Translations under genes and position numbers: made by a program
The notes under the pieces: model-generated
Told to the model about the DNA's origin: nothing
The model's database searches: none
What the model saw: the letters and a program-made list of their open reading frames with translations, nothing else
Shown here: one piece after another, positions 50,827-62,968 of the stretch
How positions within the stretch are numbered: the stretch's first letter is position 1
How the letters are laid out: every line of letters starts with the position of its first letter
NCBI RefSeq assembly: GCF_036785885.1
Contig: NC_092316.1
Coordinates: 47,043,001-47,107,000, forward strand
Reading direction: 5' to 3'
DNA from: Coffea arabica
Taxonomy: Eukaryota; Streptophyta; Magnoliopsida; Gentianales; Rubiaceae
DNA: 64,000 nucleotides

Positions 50827-53658
50827 TGTGAGACCCCGGTTAGTCCTTCATTTTGATATTATGGGTATTAAAGAGCATTAGCTGTTATTTTGTACTAATG
50901 ATATAGAAAACCCTAATTTGAGTTATGACTAAAACTTTAGTTTTTGTATTAATCACAAGTCTGAGTTGTAATTCATGTTAGGTATTCTAATGTGTGTTTT
51001 GGTACAGGTAAGTATAGGATTTGATTTGTTTTACAAAGGGTAAGTAGGTTTAAAAAGGTTAGAAAACCCTAAACGAGCAAAACCTCTAGTGTTATAATCT
51101 ATTAGAAGTTCTAAGTTGGGTTTAAAACCCTAATTTTGCCTATGACAAGAAGGTTGTTGTTTCATTGCTTTTATGTGAGATAAGGTATGATTAAGTATAG
51201 GTGGTTAAGATAGGAGAATGATTAGTGAAGCAATTAAGTGTGATTACATGTTTTGGACTAGATTAAGTTTGTAACCTATAGAGTTAATTGAAAGCTTTTC
51301 ATATATTTATGGGCAAGAGTGTAAAAATGAGAAAGTGATGTTGTAGGAGCTAAGGAGCAAAATTCAAACTTTTGTATGATTGGTTGTAGTAGAAAATATC
51401 TCTTATGAGCTTTGACTTGTATGTATCATAGGAAATTGTAAGATAACCATAAGGCTTAAAACAAAACAAAAATAAAGAGAAAAAGAGAGAGAGAGCCGAG
51501 ATTGAAGTTTGAAGAGGAGAAACAAATTTCTTCCAAATTCATTCAAGTTTAGCTATTCATCTTGATCTTGGAGCTTAGGGCAACAACTTTGGTACTTGAT
51601 TGTTGTAGTTCAATCACTTACAAAGCTTACTTGAAGATAAATCATCACACTTGGAAGTTGGTTTTTGGGTGAATGAATCTTGAAGCCATGAAAGTGATTC
51701 TCTTGCTGTGATTGTATACTTTATGGTTTATATGGTGAATATTGAGTAGTTTAATGGTTTATTTTAGTGGTTTATTGCTGCATAAATTTCGGTCAAGGCT
51801 ATGAAAAATTAGGGTTTCTTGTTTCATGGTTCTTTAAGTTGATTTGGTTGGTGGTTAACTTGTAAGTGGAATCTTTGGTGTGATAAGTTCACTTGTATGG
51901 TTGATTCTTGGCAAAATCAGATTTGGCCATGAAACCCTAACTTAAAGGGGAGTTAGTTTGGCTGAACTAGGGCTTAGATGATTAGGGTGTTCTTGGTTAG
52001 GCTTGGAGATTAATTGAACTTGTAAGATTAAAAGTATAGAATATGGTTAGTGTTTGTTAGATTTTGAGGTTAGGTTGATGAAGGAATTTCGGGTCTCTTG
52101 TGAAGCAATTAGGAGCTAGTATATGTATGTTTATTTGGTATGATATTGGTTAGAAAACTTGCATGAGAATCATAGAAACGGATCATGCGTTTGCGACGCG
52201 CGAAACCGTTCAAACAGGAAAACAGGGCAGCCCAGAACCCAAACTTTGACTCCATTTTTCTTTATGCTACATATTGATTCACGATTTTTTCAAAACATGA
52301 AAGTTGTAGCTTATTAAGTCTTGGTTGTGCCTGCAAAATTTCATCCCAATTCGATCAGTGTAACTCCAGTTATACCCAAAATAATGTAAGGTGTCAGAAT
52401 TGCCGTTGAAGCCAGTCAGTTCTGAGCACGAACTTTGGACCCATATTTCCCTATGCTTTGTACTGATTCAGCTTTTGGTCAAAACACAAAAATTCTAGCC
52501 TTATAAATGACTTTCCAACGCCTCTGGAATTTCTTAATTCTGATCTATGAGTCATGAGTTATGGTCATTCAAATAGGGCCTGTTCAGTAACCTGAATTGA
52601 AACGGTTGAGACTATCTTGTGTATTTTGGCCCTAGTTCCGTTGCAATCTGGACTACAGGGCCTTCATAAAAGTTGTAACTCGTTCTCTTAGCTTCGAAAC
52701 GGTGTCTCATACACTTTAATCCGACATTCCTAACCTAACTTGTAGTCAAAACAGTTTGGGACGGCAAGTCTATTTGTTTCTGTTTTGCTGACTGTTTCCG
52801 TTTCCGTTTCCGTTTGTCGTTTCTGCGCGCCGTGTGTCTATTTTACCGTTTTGCTTGATTTAGGCCTCTTAGTAGTCGTTTGTGAAATAATGTGGTGCAA
52901 TCGTCTATTTTAGACGGTGGTGAGCTAGACGGATCTAGTGGGGTCTACTAGCTATCATTTGCGACGCGATTTTCGCACTTTTGCTATCCTTGTTTTATGT
53001 GTAAATATTCAAGCCGTTTTTATGTATAAGTTGCTTATGTATTTTGAGGTGAATGAGAGGGTACTTAGGCGAGGGTGTACTTTATCACACTCGACCTAAA
53101 CCCTAATTTACATATATATTTGTACATGACATGTCTATATGAACTGTGTTGGGACTGAACCCCTTGAACTTGTAGCTCGGGGTGACTTTTGTGAATTTGT
53201 GAACTATGATGAAATTGAGGCTCGATCTCAAGATCTAGACGGACTATTCGAGCCGACCGGAGCTTGGTCGAAATCAGTCCAACCTAGTCTTGAGGTCACA
53301 AGTTTGTGAACCAAGTTTGTTTTCGTTTTGATTGCTCGAGCCATTTTGTATGGTTGACTGGCCAGCGAGGGTGATAAGAGGTATGATGGGAGTACAAGTG
53401 GAGTTCTACGGACCCTTATTTGTGGTCGACGGAGTATCGACAGGAAGTTACTCGTGGCACACGATTTGGCTTTGGAGCCAACATGTATCCTTAACTTGTA
53501 TTGTTACTTTTGTACTCTTGATTTGATATCATTGTGACGTAATTGTTCGTCTTATTGTGAAATTTATGCTTTTACCCTTGTTTACTTGCTAAGTTTCTAA
53601 CTTATTCTTTTCTTTTGTTTTCCTTATCAGGGGACGATGCGGGGACCCTTTTGGCACT

Positions 53659-54676
53659 TGAAAGCCCTGATGCAACCAAATACAACCAAAATACTTAACC
53701 AGACAAGTAGTTAAGTAAATACAATAACAAAGAATATAAGCAATTTTAAAGCACAAAAATAGAGTAACAATAAAGTAAAAGAAATTCAAACCAATCAAAC
53801 TCCCAAGCTACTTCCAAACTTGGAGTTGAATCCACCAAATAGTTTCTTCAAGTGATGGTAGTACTAACAAACTTGTACAAGTGAAGGCTCACTTCTTCCT
53901 CACGCCAAACATACTTTGGTTGAGCAAAGGAATTTTACTACTCTCCAAGTAAACCCTCAACTAGCTACAATTGAAAGCTTACCCTTTCAATTAAGAACTA
54001 TTTTATACAAGTGAGACAACCTTTATCAAGGTTTTACCACTCCAAGTGATAGGTTCACCTTCACCAAGGTTTTACTCCTCCTAGAGAGTAACCTTCACTT
54101 GAGCAACCTCACAACCCAACTTTCCCAACCCCTTATACAACCAACAAACAATATTTCTACTCAAAGATCTCACTTGTAAGCTTGTATTTAGTGTTGGCCA
54201 AAAGTCCGTGTCTTCTTGTGCTTTAGGGTATTTATAGAAGGTGAGAAATAGCTCCAAAAGGCTCTCCAACGGTCAAATATTAAATGCTGTCGAAACTAGC
54301 CGTTGGCCTGTCGGACGTCCGAACCATTTGCTCTGCGTCCGAACCACCTATCGAACGTCCGAACCTTGCGTCCGATAGAAATCAGAATGTTCAACGTTCA
54401 TTCTTTTTATGTCGGACGGCCGAAGCAATGAATGAGCGTCCGATCCAAGCGTCCGAAAAGTATCGTTGTCAGTCGGACGACCGATCCTCTATCGAGCGTC
54501 CGATCCTCTACGTCCGAACCTTCATATTTCTTAACTTTCCTTTGATTCAAATCTTTTCCATTCTCTTTTGGATCAAAGACCTGTTCTAACAAATTTCTCA
54601 CATAAAAATATTAGTCCAAATCTACATTTTGGTTTGTTAATCATCAAAATCAAGAACTGATCAACCAAGGTCAACA
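53659..54676 (-). mobile_element. Solo LTR nested in the gypsy 5' LTR
   Basis: 1,018 bp starting TGAAAGCCC and ending AAGGTCAACA, flanked by the 5-bp direct repeat gcact (53654-53658 and 54677-54681). On the minus strand it reads TGTTGACC...GGGCTTTCA with a TATA box (CTATAAATACCC, near 54225-54240). It has no internal region, so it is best explained by LTR-LTR recombination of a full element. The opening TTGATTTTGATGATTAACAAAC-like sequence suggests a SIRE/Maximus-type copia, by resemblance only. It holds the cgtccga motif cluster at 54310-54520. Confidence 0.85.
54310..54520. repeat. Cluster of cgtccga motifs with three palindromes
   Basis: Eight copies of cgtccga occur in about 210 bp. Three belong to or sit beside near-palindromes of the form gtcggacgNccga (54310, about 54413 and about 54474). 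On the minus strand the cluster lies downstream of nothing obvious but upstream of the TATA box, so it may be an enhancer-like region of that LTR. Confidence 0.8.
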
Positions 54677-54992
54677 GCACTATCACTAGTATAGATAGTT
54701 TCAGGTTGTCATAGTTGGACAATTAAGATGTTTCTTCTTGTTTTGATGATCTGCATAAGAACCCTTTTCGGGGTTTACTTTCTGCTTTTGGTTATTACCA
54801 TAGGATAATGTAGTAGTCTGAATATCTACTTTTGAGAATGTAAATAGAACTCTTTTGGAATGTATATATTATGAATAGTACTTTTTGGGTTTAAATAATT
54901 TCATTACTTTGCGTTTTCGAGTCCTGGCGCGAGTTAGGCAGACGGTCCGCTAAGTCTTTTGGTACGCCTCTGGGTGCAGTGGGGTCGTCACA

Positions 54993-55012
54993 AGTGGTAT
55001 CAGAGCGCCTAA
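54993..55012 (+). promoter_or_regulatory. Primer binding site of the gypsy element
   Basis: agtggtatcagagcgcctaa directly follows the 5' LTR. It is the standard plant site complementary to initiator Met-tRNA, starting two bases after the LTR. Confidence 0.9.
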
Positions 55013-55306
55013 CTTAGAGGATTTTGATAATTGGGACATACGTGATAAGCAGTAGGAATATGTGCATCTATCTAAGTTGAATGGTATGTTTTAAACTGAA
55101 TTGCCGACGAATTGACCAAATAATGTTTTGTAAGTATGGAGGCTGGGGAACCCAGTGGATCAGGACTAGGACTGACACCTCCTAGTATAGGGGGTCCGGT
55201 GAACCAGATGCTACGTCGGCGTGTGCTCTGATTCCAGAGGAGGCCTGGGGGACCGTATACGCTGTATTCCCCTTTTGGTTGGCTGAACCGGCCATATAAG
55301 TGCTGA

Positions 55307-55675
55307 CACACGTTCGGCTACCCAGACGATGTCATCTTGGCAGTGGACGACGAGCGACGTCGCCTGGGAAAGATGAACGATCGCTTGGTTAGGCAGCTAG
55401 AGGAGGCTAGAGGGATGGCTCACGGCCAAACTCTGCGCATTAGGGAGTTGGAGCAGGGGCTCAGGGATGAGGAGGAGAGGACGGATGCTTTTCGTCGTCA
55501 GCTCTACGACACACACCAGTACCTCTTCGCTATGAAGGGGTAGCTGAGGGAGCGGGTCCAGGGGATCATGTTGGACTGTGAGGTTCTGCTAGATATGGCT
55601 GCTGAGGCACCACCACGAGTTATCGGTCCAGAGCCAATGGATGAGGTGGACACTCTAGGCTCTGTCGGGGATTAG
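55307..55675 (+). pseudogene. Pre-gag coiled-coil reading frame of the gypsy element
   Basis: One frame is open from 55307 to 55675 except for a single TAG at 55541-55543; the same frame continues sensibly beyond it and ends at TAG 55673-55675. The product would be charged and helical (ERRRLGKMNDRLVRQLEEAR, then RIRELEQGLRDEEERTD), a predicted coiled coil of about 120 residues, followed by an acidic tail. It lies between the primer site and gag and is GC-richer than its surroundings. I do not recognise the family. An upstream TGA (55304-55306) may have removed the original start. Confidence 0.55.
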
Positions 55676-56024
55676 GGCCCTAGGGGAGGCGCGTAGGGCC
55701 GCTGTTTGACTTTTCTTTTGAACATCTGACATGCTTTTGTTATAGCCAGTAGGGCTGGTTTCTTTTGTTATCTAGCTGGCTGACTGGATTTTGGAACCGA
55801 AGTGCTCATGTATTTAATGGGTTTTGTACCGACTGGATGTCAGATAACTTGTATATCTTTTGGTGTGACCTTGTAAATATATGTATATATCTGAGTACAA
55901 TCTTTTGGGTTTATCTTTTGCATGTCTTTCGTGTATGTATATTTATATTTTGTGTTCTTTATTTTGTTCATATCTCGAATAATAAGTACACATTATGTTT
56001 CGATTTATAAGCATTTGAACTTAA

Positions 56025-59000
56025 ATGGACTCCAGCGGTCAAGATAGAGGTAGAGGGCGAGAACGAGACCCTGAAGGAGAAAATGAGAATGAGCCGGAAC
56101 AAGTAGCTACAGCCATCCAGTGAATGGCTGACCTGTTAGAACGAATGGTTAACCAACAGGGTCAGGGCCAGGGAAATAATACTGGAAACCCTGAAAATAA
56201 TGCTAGTAATCACGAGGAGAGGATCGTGCCTTAGAACGGTTCCAGAAGTTTGCACTCTCGAAATTTATAGGTGGACCCAACCCTGACGTAGCGGAGGGTT
56301 GGTTGGATTGCATGTTGGATATATTTGCCGCGTTTGGGTATTCAGAAGAGCGGCAGATATCTTTTACCGTTTTTCAGTTTGAGAGAGCTGACCGAACTTA
56401 GTGGAATGTGATTAAAGTCAAGTGGGAGCGGGAACAGACCCGCTAGACGTGGGTCAACTTTACGCCGACATTTAATGAGAAATATTTGCCACCCATTGTA
56501 CAGGAGAGATGGGAGGATGATTTTATCCTCCTGTGCCAAGGTGCATCCAGTGTGGCAGAATACGAAACTCAATTTACGAAACTTTCTCGTTTCGCTTCAA
56601 ATTTGGTGCTAATGGAGCAAAAGTGAATCCGTCGTTTCGTTCAAGGCTTAAATGTGGAAATTCAGGAGGCACTAGCAGCTGCTCAGTTAGACACCTTTAA
56701 CCAGGCACTAAAAAAGGCGCAAAGGATTGAGATGGTTAGAGAACAAGTAAAAGCCTTCCATGACCGGAAAAGGAGGCAACCTAGTTTGAGTAACTTCACT
56801 GTCGGACAGACCTCGAAAAACGAGTCACCCTCTAAGATAGGTCGAAGAACGGGTGGTCCACGACCCGCAAGGACTCCAAACCGAGGTAATTTTGGAAGAG
56901 GTCAAGTAGGGCAAGAACCCCAAAGGAGTACCCAGGATGGAGGGTCAACTACAGGAACTAAACAAATCTGTGGTTTCAGCGAGGGCAATCACACAAACGA
57001 GAACTGCTGGAAGAATAGTTTAGTACGAAAATGTTTTAAATGTAGCAGTACGGAATATATGATTGCCGAATGCCCTAAGATGCAGAAAGAAGGACTTAAG
57101 CCACCGACAGAAGGGACCACAACTAAACCGATAAACGCAGGGAAAAATCGACCCAAAGTACCGGCCAGAATATATGTAATGGGTCAATAAGAGGTGACTG
57201 ACCCTTCGACAGTCATTGAAGGTACGCTCTTTCTTTTTCGGTGTACCACAAGTGTTTTAATTGACCTTGGTACCACGCACTCTTTTGTAAACCTTGCATT
57301 TATGGTTCATGTAGATGTTAAAGGTGAAAATTATCATATGATTTAGAAATTAAAACCCCTATTACCAATAAGAGTTTAATTGCTAACGTGGTCTACAAGG
57401 AGTGTGAGGTATGGATAGGAGAACGAAAATTGTTGGTAGACCTTATTGAGTTAACTCTTAAGGGATATGATATCATTTTGGGAATGGACTGGTTGGCCAA
57501 GTATCATGCACAGTTGAATTGTCGTACCAAGAAAATTGAATTTCATATACCGGGTGAGCCCACATTACAATTAGATGTACGAGAAAAGTTAACTTCCTTT
57601 ACTCTTATCTTTGGGATTCGGGCTTGAAAATTACTATATAAGGGGGCACAAGATTATTTGGCGATGTTAATGAATGCTCCCGATGGATCAGTTGAAGGTA
57701 GAAAATATACCGGTGGTATGTGAATTTCCTGAAATGTTTCCTAAAGAACTGACATCACTATCTCCCGAAAGGAAAATAGAATTTAAGATTGATTTGCATC
57801 CTAGAGCAGAGCCAATATCGAAAATTCCGTATCGTATGGCCCCTGTAGAATTTAAGGAGTTGAAAACTCAGTTGCAAGAATTGCTAGATCGAGGATTTAT
57901 ACAGGAAAGTGAATCACTGTGGGAAGCCCCGGTATTGTTTGTAAAGAAAAAAATAGAGGATTACGAATATGCATTGACTACCGAAGGTTGAATAATCTCA
58001 CCATTAAGAATAAATATCCCTTGCCACTTATTGATGAGTTGTTTGATCAACTACAAGGTGCAGTTGTATTTTCTAAGTTGAATTTTCGACAGGAATATTA
58101 CCAGTTGAGTATACGAAGGGAGGATGTACCTAAAATCGCCTTTAATTCGTGGTAGGGATATTTTGAATTTGCAGTCATGCCCTTCGGATTGACCAATGCT
58201 CTAGCCGCGTTTATGAACCTAGTACCGAGTCTTTAAACCCTATCTGGACCAATTGATTGTGGTATTCATTGATGATATTTTGGTCTACTCTAAGACTTGT
58301 GAGGACCATGAACAACACTTGAGGCTAGTATTACAAACTCTTAAGGAACACCAATTATATGTTAAATTTAGCAAATGTGAGTTTTGATTGGAGAAAGTAT
58401 CCTTTTTAGGCCATGTTATTTCAAAAGAGGGTATAGCGATAGACCCCGCCAAGGTGAAAGTTGTCACTGAGTGGAAACGACCAGAAAATCCAACAAAAGT
58501 TCAGAATTTCTTAGGGTTGGCAGGATATTATCGCCGCTTTATCAAGAATTTTTCCAAAATAGTTGGACCCCTAACGGATTTGACCAAAATTCATAATTAA
58601 TTTGTCTGGACTTCAAAGTGTGAGGCCAGTTTTCAAGAACTAAAAGGGCGATTAAGTTCCGCACCAATTTTGACTTTGCCTAATGAAAATGACAGTTTTG
58701 TGGTATATACAGATGCATCTCGGATGGGTTTAGACTGTGTACTGATGCAAAACAGGCAGGTGATAGCATATGCACCTCGGAAGTTAAAACCTCATGAGCA
58801 AAACTACCCCACCTACGACTTGGAATTAGCAGCAGTAGTTTTTACTCTTCAAAAGTGGCATCATTATCTGTACGGAATAACTTTTGAGATATTCACCGAC
58901 CACAAGAGCCTCAAGTACTTATTTTCACAAAAAGGGTTGAATTTAAGACAACGTCGGTGGATGAATTTTCTGGAAGATTATGATTTTACTATTAAGTATC

Positions 59001-60590
59001 ATCCAGAAAAGATTAATGTAGTAGCTGATACTCTTAGCCATAAAGCTCAAGTGTCCAGTTTGCAGGTAAAAGAGTGAGAACTATTAGAGAAAGTTGGGGA
59101 ATGAAATCCTCAACTCAAATCATCGACAGTACTTTTTAGCAATATTATGATAACTTCTACTCCAATATCTCGTATAAAAAAAGCTCAAAAGGATGTTTCT
59201 CAAGTACAAAAATGGAAGGAGAAAGTTGGAAAAAGGACGATACCTGACTTTAATGTGAATTCAGATGGAATATTGAGATATCGCAATCGGTTGGTTGTAC
59301 CACAGGATAAAGACATTAAAAGGGAGATATTGGAAGACTCTCACCGATCACGGTATACTGTACATCCGGGTACGATAAAAATATATCAAGATTTGAAAAA
59401 GTTATACTGGTAGGATGGTATGAAGAAGGAGGTAGCTCAGTTTGTACAAACATGTCTAATATGTCAGCAGATTAAAACAGAGCACAAAAAATCTTCAGGG
59501 TTACTCCAGCCCTTAGAAGTGCCAGAGTGGAAATGGAAAAACATTACGATAAATTTTGTTTCAGAATTACCACGGACACAAAAAGAACATGATACCATAT
59601 GGGTAATTATGAACCGTTTAACCAAATCCGTCCATTTCCTTCCCGTGAACATGAAGGACTCCCTAGAAAAACTAGATCAGCTGTATCTAGATAAGATTAT
59701 ACGGCTACATGGAGTATCGGTGAGTATTGTCTCGGACAGAGATCCCCATTTCGTGTCACGATTTTGGCAAAGGATGCAAGAAGCTGTGGGCTCTAAACTT
59801 CACTTAAGTACAGCTTACCATCCTCAAATAGATGGACAATCGGAGAGAACTATGCAAACCCTTGAGGACATGCTCTGATCATGTGTTATGAATTTTTTAG
59901 GGAACTGGAGTCAACACCTCACTCTGATCAAGTTTGCCTATAACAACAGCTATCACTCCACCATACAAATGGTACCATATGAAGCCTTACACGGATGCAA
60001 GTGCCGCTCACCGATCTTTTGGGATGAATTAGGTGAGAGAAAAGTGTTGGATTTGACCACAGTATCATGAATTGAAGAAGCAATAGAAAAGGTCAAAATC
60101 ATTCGCTAGAAAATACAAACACCTCAAAGTCGACAGAAAAGTTATGCCGATCATCGAAGGAAAGACCTGGAGTTTAAGGTGGGAGACATGGTGTTTCTAA
60201 AGGTTACACCACTAAGGGGAAGAAAAGAAAAGAAATTGAAATCTCGATATGTAGGGTCGTATAAGATTCAACAACGAGTTGGAACGTAGCATATCAATTG
60301 GAATTGCAGGCCAATATGTCCCGAATTCACAATGTCTTTCATGTCTCATTACTCAAGAAATACCATCCTAATCCCATCCACATTTTACACTCTGAGAACG
60401 TGGAACTAGATGAAACCCTCACCTACGAAGAACAACCAGTGCAGATTTTGGATCGAAAGGTGAAAGAACTAAGGAATAAACAGATACCTTTGGTGAAGAT
60501 TTTATGAAGAAATCATGATATGGAGGAAGCCACTTGAGAAGTGGAAGATGACATGCAGAAGAAGTATCCTTTTCTGTTCACGAATAAAGG
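56025..60590 (+). pseudogene. Gypsy gag-pol polyprotein, inactivated
   Basis: From a probable ATG at 56025: gag (to about 56760), CCHC-like knuckles (about 56965-57075), protease with DLGTTHSF in place of the usual D-S/T-G (57263-57286), RT (57800-58380; FIDD at 58266-58277), RNase H (58690-59040; YTDAS), integrase with its zinc-binding region (59340-59480) and core (59500-59870), then the chromodomain-type tail (60300-60590). Stops and frame changes occur in nearly every domain. The first catalytic Asp of integrase reads Asn (59552-59554), while the other two acids are present. No functional product is expected. Confidence 0.9.
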
Positions 60591-60614
60591 TATTAATTTC
60601 GAGAACGAAATTAT

Positions 60615-60630
60615 TTTAAGAGGGGGAGGT
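60615..60630 (+). promoter_or_regulatory. Polypurine tract of the gypsy element
   Basis: taagagggggaggt immediately precedes the 3' LTR, the site that primes plus-strand synthesis. Confidence 0.85.
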
Positions 60631-61650
60631 TGTGAGACCCCGGTTAGTCCTTCATTTTGATATTATGGGTATTAAAGAGCATTAACTGTTATTTTGTACT
60701 AATGATATAGAAAACCCTAATTTGGGTTATGACTAAAACTTTAGTTTTTGTATTAATCACAAGTCTGAGTTGTAATTCATGTTAGGTATTCTAGTGTGTT
60801 TTGGTACAGGTAAGTATAGGATTTGATTTATTTTACAAAAAGTAAGTGGGTTTAAAAAGGTTAGAAAACCCTAAACGAGCAAAACCTCTAGTGTTATAAT
60901 CTATTAGAAGTCCTAAGTTGGGTTTAAAATCCTAATTTTGCCTATACTAAGAAGGTTTTTGTTTCGTTGCTTTTATGTGAGATAAGGTATGATTAAGTAT
61001 AGGTGATTAAGATAGGAGGGTGATAAGAGAAGCAATTAAGTGTGATTACATGTTTTGGACTAGATTAAGTTTGTAACCTATGGAATTAATTGAAAGTTTT
61101 TCATATATTTATGAGCAAGAGTGTAAGAATGAGAAAGTGATGTTGTAGGGGCTAAGGAGCAATATTCAAACTTTTGTGTGATTGGTTGTTAGAGCTATTA
61201 AACGAGCCGAGTCGAGCTCGAGCATATGACAATCGAGCTCGACTCGAACCTCTAATCGAGCTAGTTCGAACTCGCTCAATTACTAATTCGAGCTTCACAA
61301 GGCGCTCGAGCTCGACTCGATATACTGGTAGAGAGCTCGAGCTCGAACTTGAGTTTGAGATCGAGCCGATCCTGTCGAGCTTGAAGCTCGAGCTCAAACT
61401 CGAGACGAACTCGAGCTGAGTTTTGCGAGCTCGGAACTCGAGCTCGAGCTCGTTTACGGGTAAGAGCATATCAGTTCCTGACAAACTCATATTTAGCCGG
61501 ACAAAAGAAGAGCACATTCCCTAATATATCATCTTCAATTCCACAAGCTCGAATTGAAGCCAAAAATTGCAAGCCAGATCGAATATAAAAACTCGGATTA
61601 CAATATCTAAACCAAATCAGATTACAACATGTCCAAAACATATCAGATAA

Positions 61651-61790
61651 CATATCCAAACCAAATATTAGATTACATCATCAAAAGTTTACATAAACAG
61701 CCACCAAACATATCAGATAACATGTTCAAACTAAATATCAGATTACAACATCAAAAGTTTACATAAACAGCCACCAAACATATCAGAAGC
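61651..61790. repeat. 70-bp tandem repeat inside the hAT-like element
   Basis: Two adjacent units of about 70 bp (61651-61720 and 61721-61790), sharing tcaaaagtttacataaacag, with a partial unit upstream. Confidence 0.8.
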
Positions 61791-62041
61791 CACCAATTAA
61801 GTGTCTAAGTGGCAGTGGCATTAATTATTGCAATTCATTCATCTTTTTTAAGGAACTTATGATTAATCATAATTAACTTGACCAAATTCATCAAGCTAAT
61901 TCAATGAATGATGTACAGAGTGATGCATATCAAGCCACAGGTTGTTATAATTTGCTATGCTCAGGCTTTGCCCAGACCAATAATCGAATAGCAATCGGAG
62001 CTGCAATTTCTCCCACGTCTTCATATAATGGTCCCAGTATA

Positions 62042-62066
<25 letters not shown>
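62042..62066. repeat. (GT)n microsatellite inside the hAT-like element
   Basis: About 12 uninterrupted GT units followed by a short (AT) run. Confidence 0.95.
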
Positions 62067-62073
<7 letters not shown>

Positions 62074-62859
62074 CTAAATTTGCTAGCTAATTTTCAAGAA
62101 AAGGGAAAAAAAGGAAGTGATTAAAAAAGGAATTAAGTAGACGGAAATCAGAGGAATTGGTACCAATTAAACACACATCTCTTACCACAAAAAGAAAAAC
62201 TAATTAAACAAACTAACGACCCAAATAGCAATCAGTAGGAACCTACTGATGCAGATGTTACCATCCTTGACCAGTTAATTAGTGCAAAACTTGGAAGCAG
62301 CCATAGGGCCCAAAACATTATCTCATTTATTAACGTCAACATCCAACTCCAGTGATAGAAAATAGAACAATTTCGATGAATGTGAACAATAATCATTCTA
62401 TATAAATATTGTAAGAAACACTCCAAAAAAGAAAAACAGTACTTGAAGACAATTTCGACATTCACTATTAATTTACTAGTATATTTGCCAGTCTTCAATA
62501 CCATCTTTTTCAGATACAACAATCAGTATATAATCATTAAGCACACACTAATCTGCTCGATACATGTGTGCTTGTTAAATTGATTGAAATTTAAATTCTT
62601 GAACCCAAAAACAAAGAAAGAAAAGGAAAAAAAAAAGAAAAAAAGAATCGGGGTATGGTAGAGGCCCCTGGCTCTACCGAGGTGGCTTCGTATGGCTGCT
62701 CCATATGGTGAGTCAGTGACGGTAGCGAGAATCAAGCGAGCTACTGGCTAAGGATGGAATTCAGTCGCCTGATTCAGTGGGCTGCTTTTGTCAGGAGGCT
62801 GCGGCTGTAGGTGTGGAACGGGAAAAGAGTTGACAGAAAGGGAAAAAGAAAAAATTAGG

Positions 62860-62968
62860 AGAATGGAGGCTGGCGGTGAGAATGGAGGCTGCGGGGTGGG
62901 GTAAGAATGGAGGCTGCAGTGAGAATAGAGGATGGCGTCTGGCGGTGAGAATGGAGGCTGCAGGGATT
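62860..62968. repeat. G-rich minisatellite inside the hAT-like element
   Basis: Four or so imperfect units built around gagaatggaggctgcgg/tggcggtg, G-rich on the plus strand. It may be a captured host fragment or slippage product; no conserved frame is seen. Confidence 0.65.

Larger units (their letters stand above)
50827..54992 (+). repeat. 5' LTR of the gypsy element, interrupted by a solo LTR
   Basis: Starts TGTGAGACCCC and ends GTCGTCACA just before the primer site. About 3,143 bp are native; 53659-54676 plus one 5-bp target duplication are foreign. The first 1,267 bp match the visible 3' LTR once the hAT insertion there is removed. It contains an uninterrupted version of the hAT target (ttggttgt near 51383). 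Confidence 0.9.

Noticed and set aside
54284..54589. Plus-strand open frame of 101 codons
   Set aside because: Produced by the repeated cgtccga motif within the solo LTR; no domain.
61152..61517. Minus-strand Ser/Arg-rich open frame of 121 codons
   Set aside because: It is a by-product of the cgagctcgag repeats at the end of the hAT-like element, which stay open in several frames.
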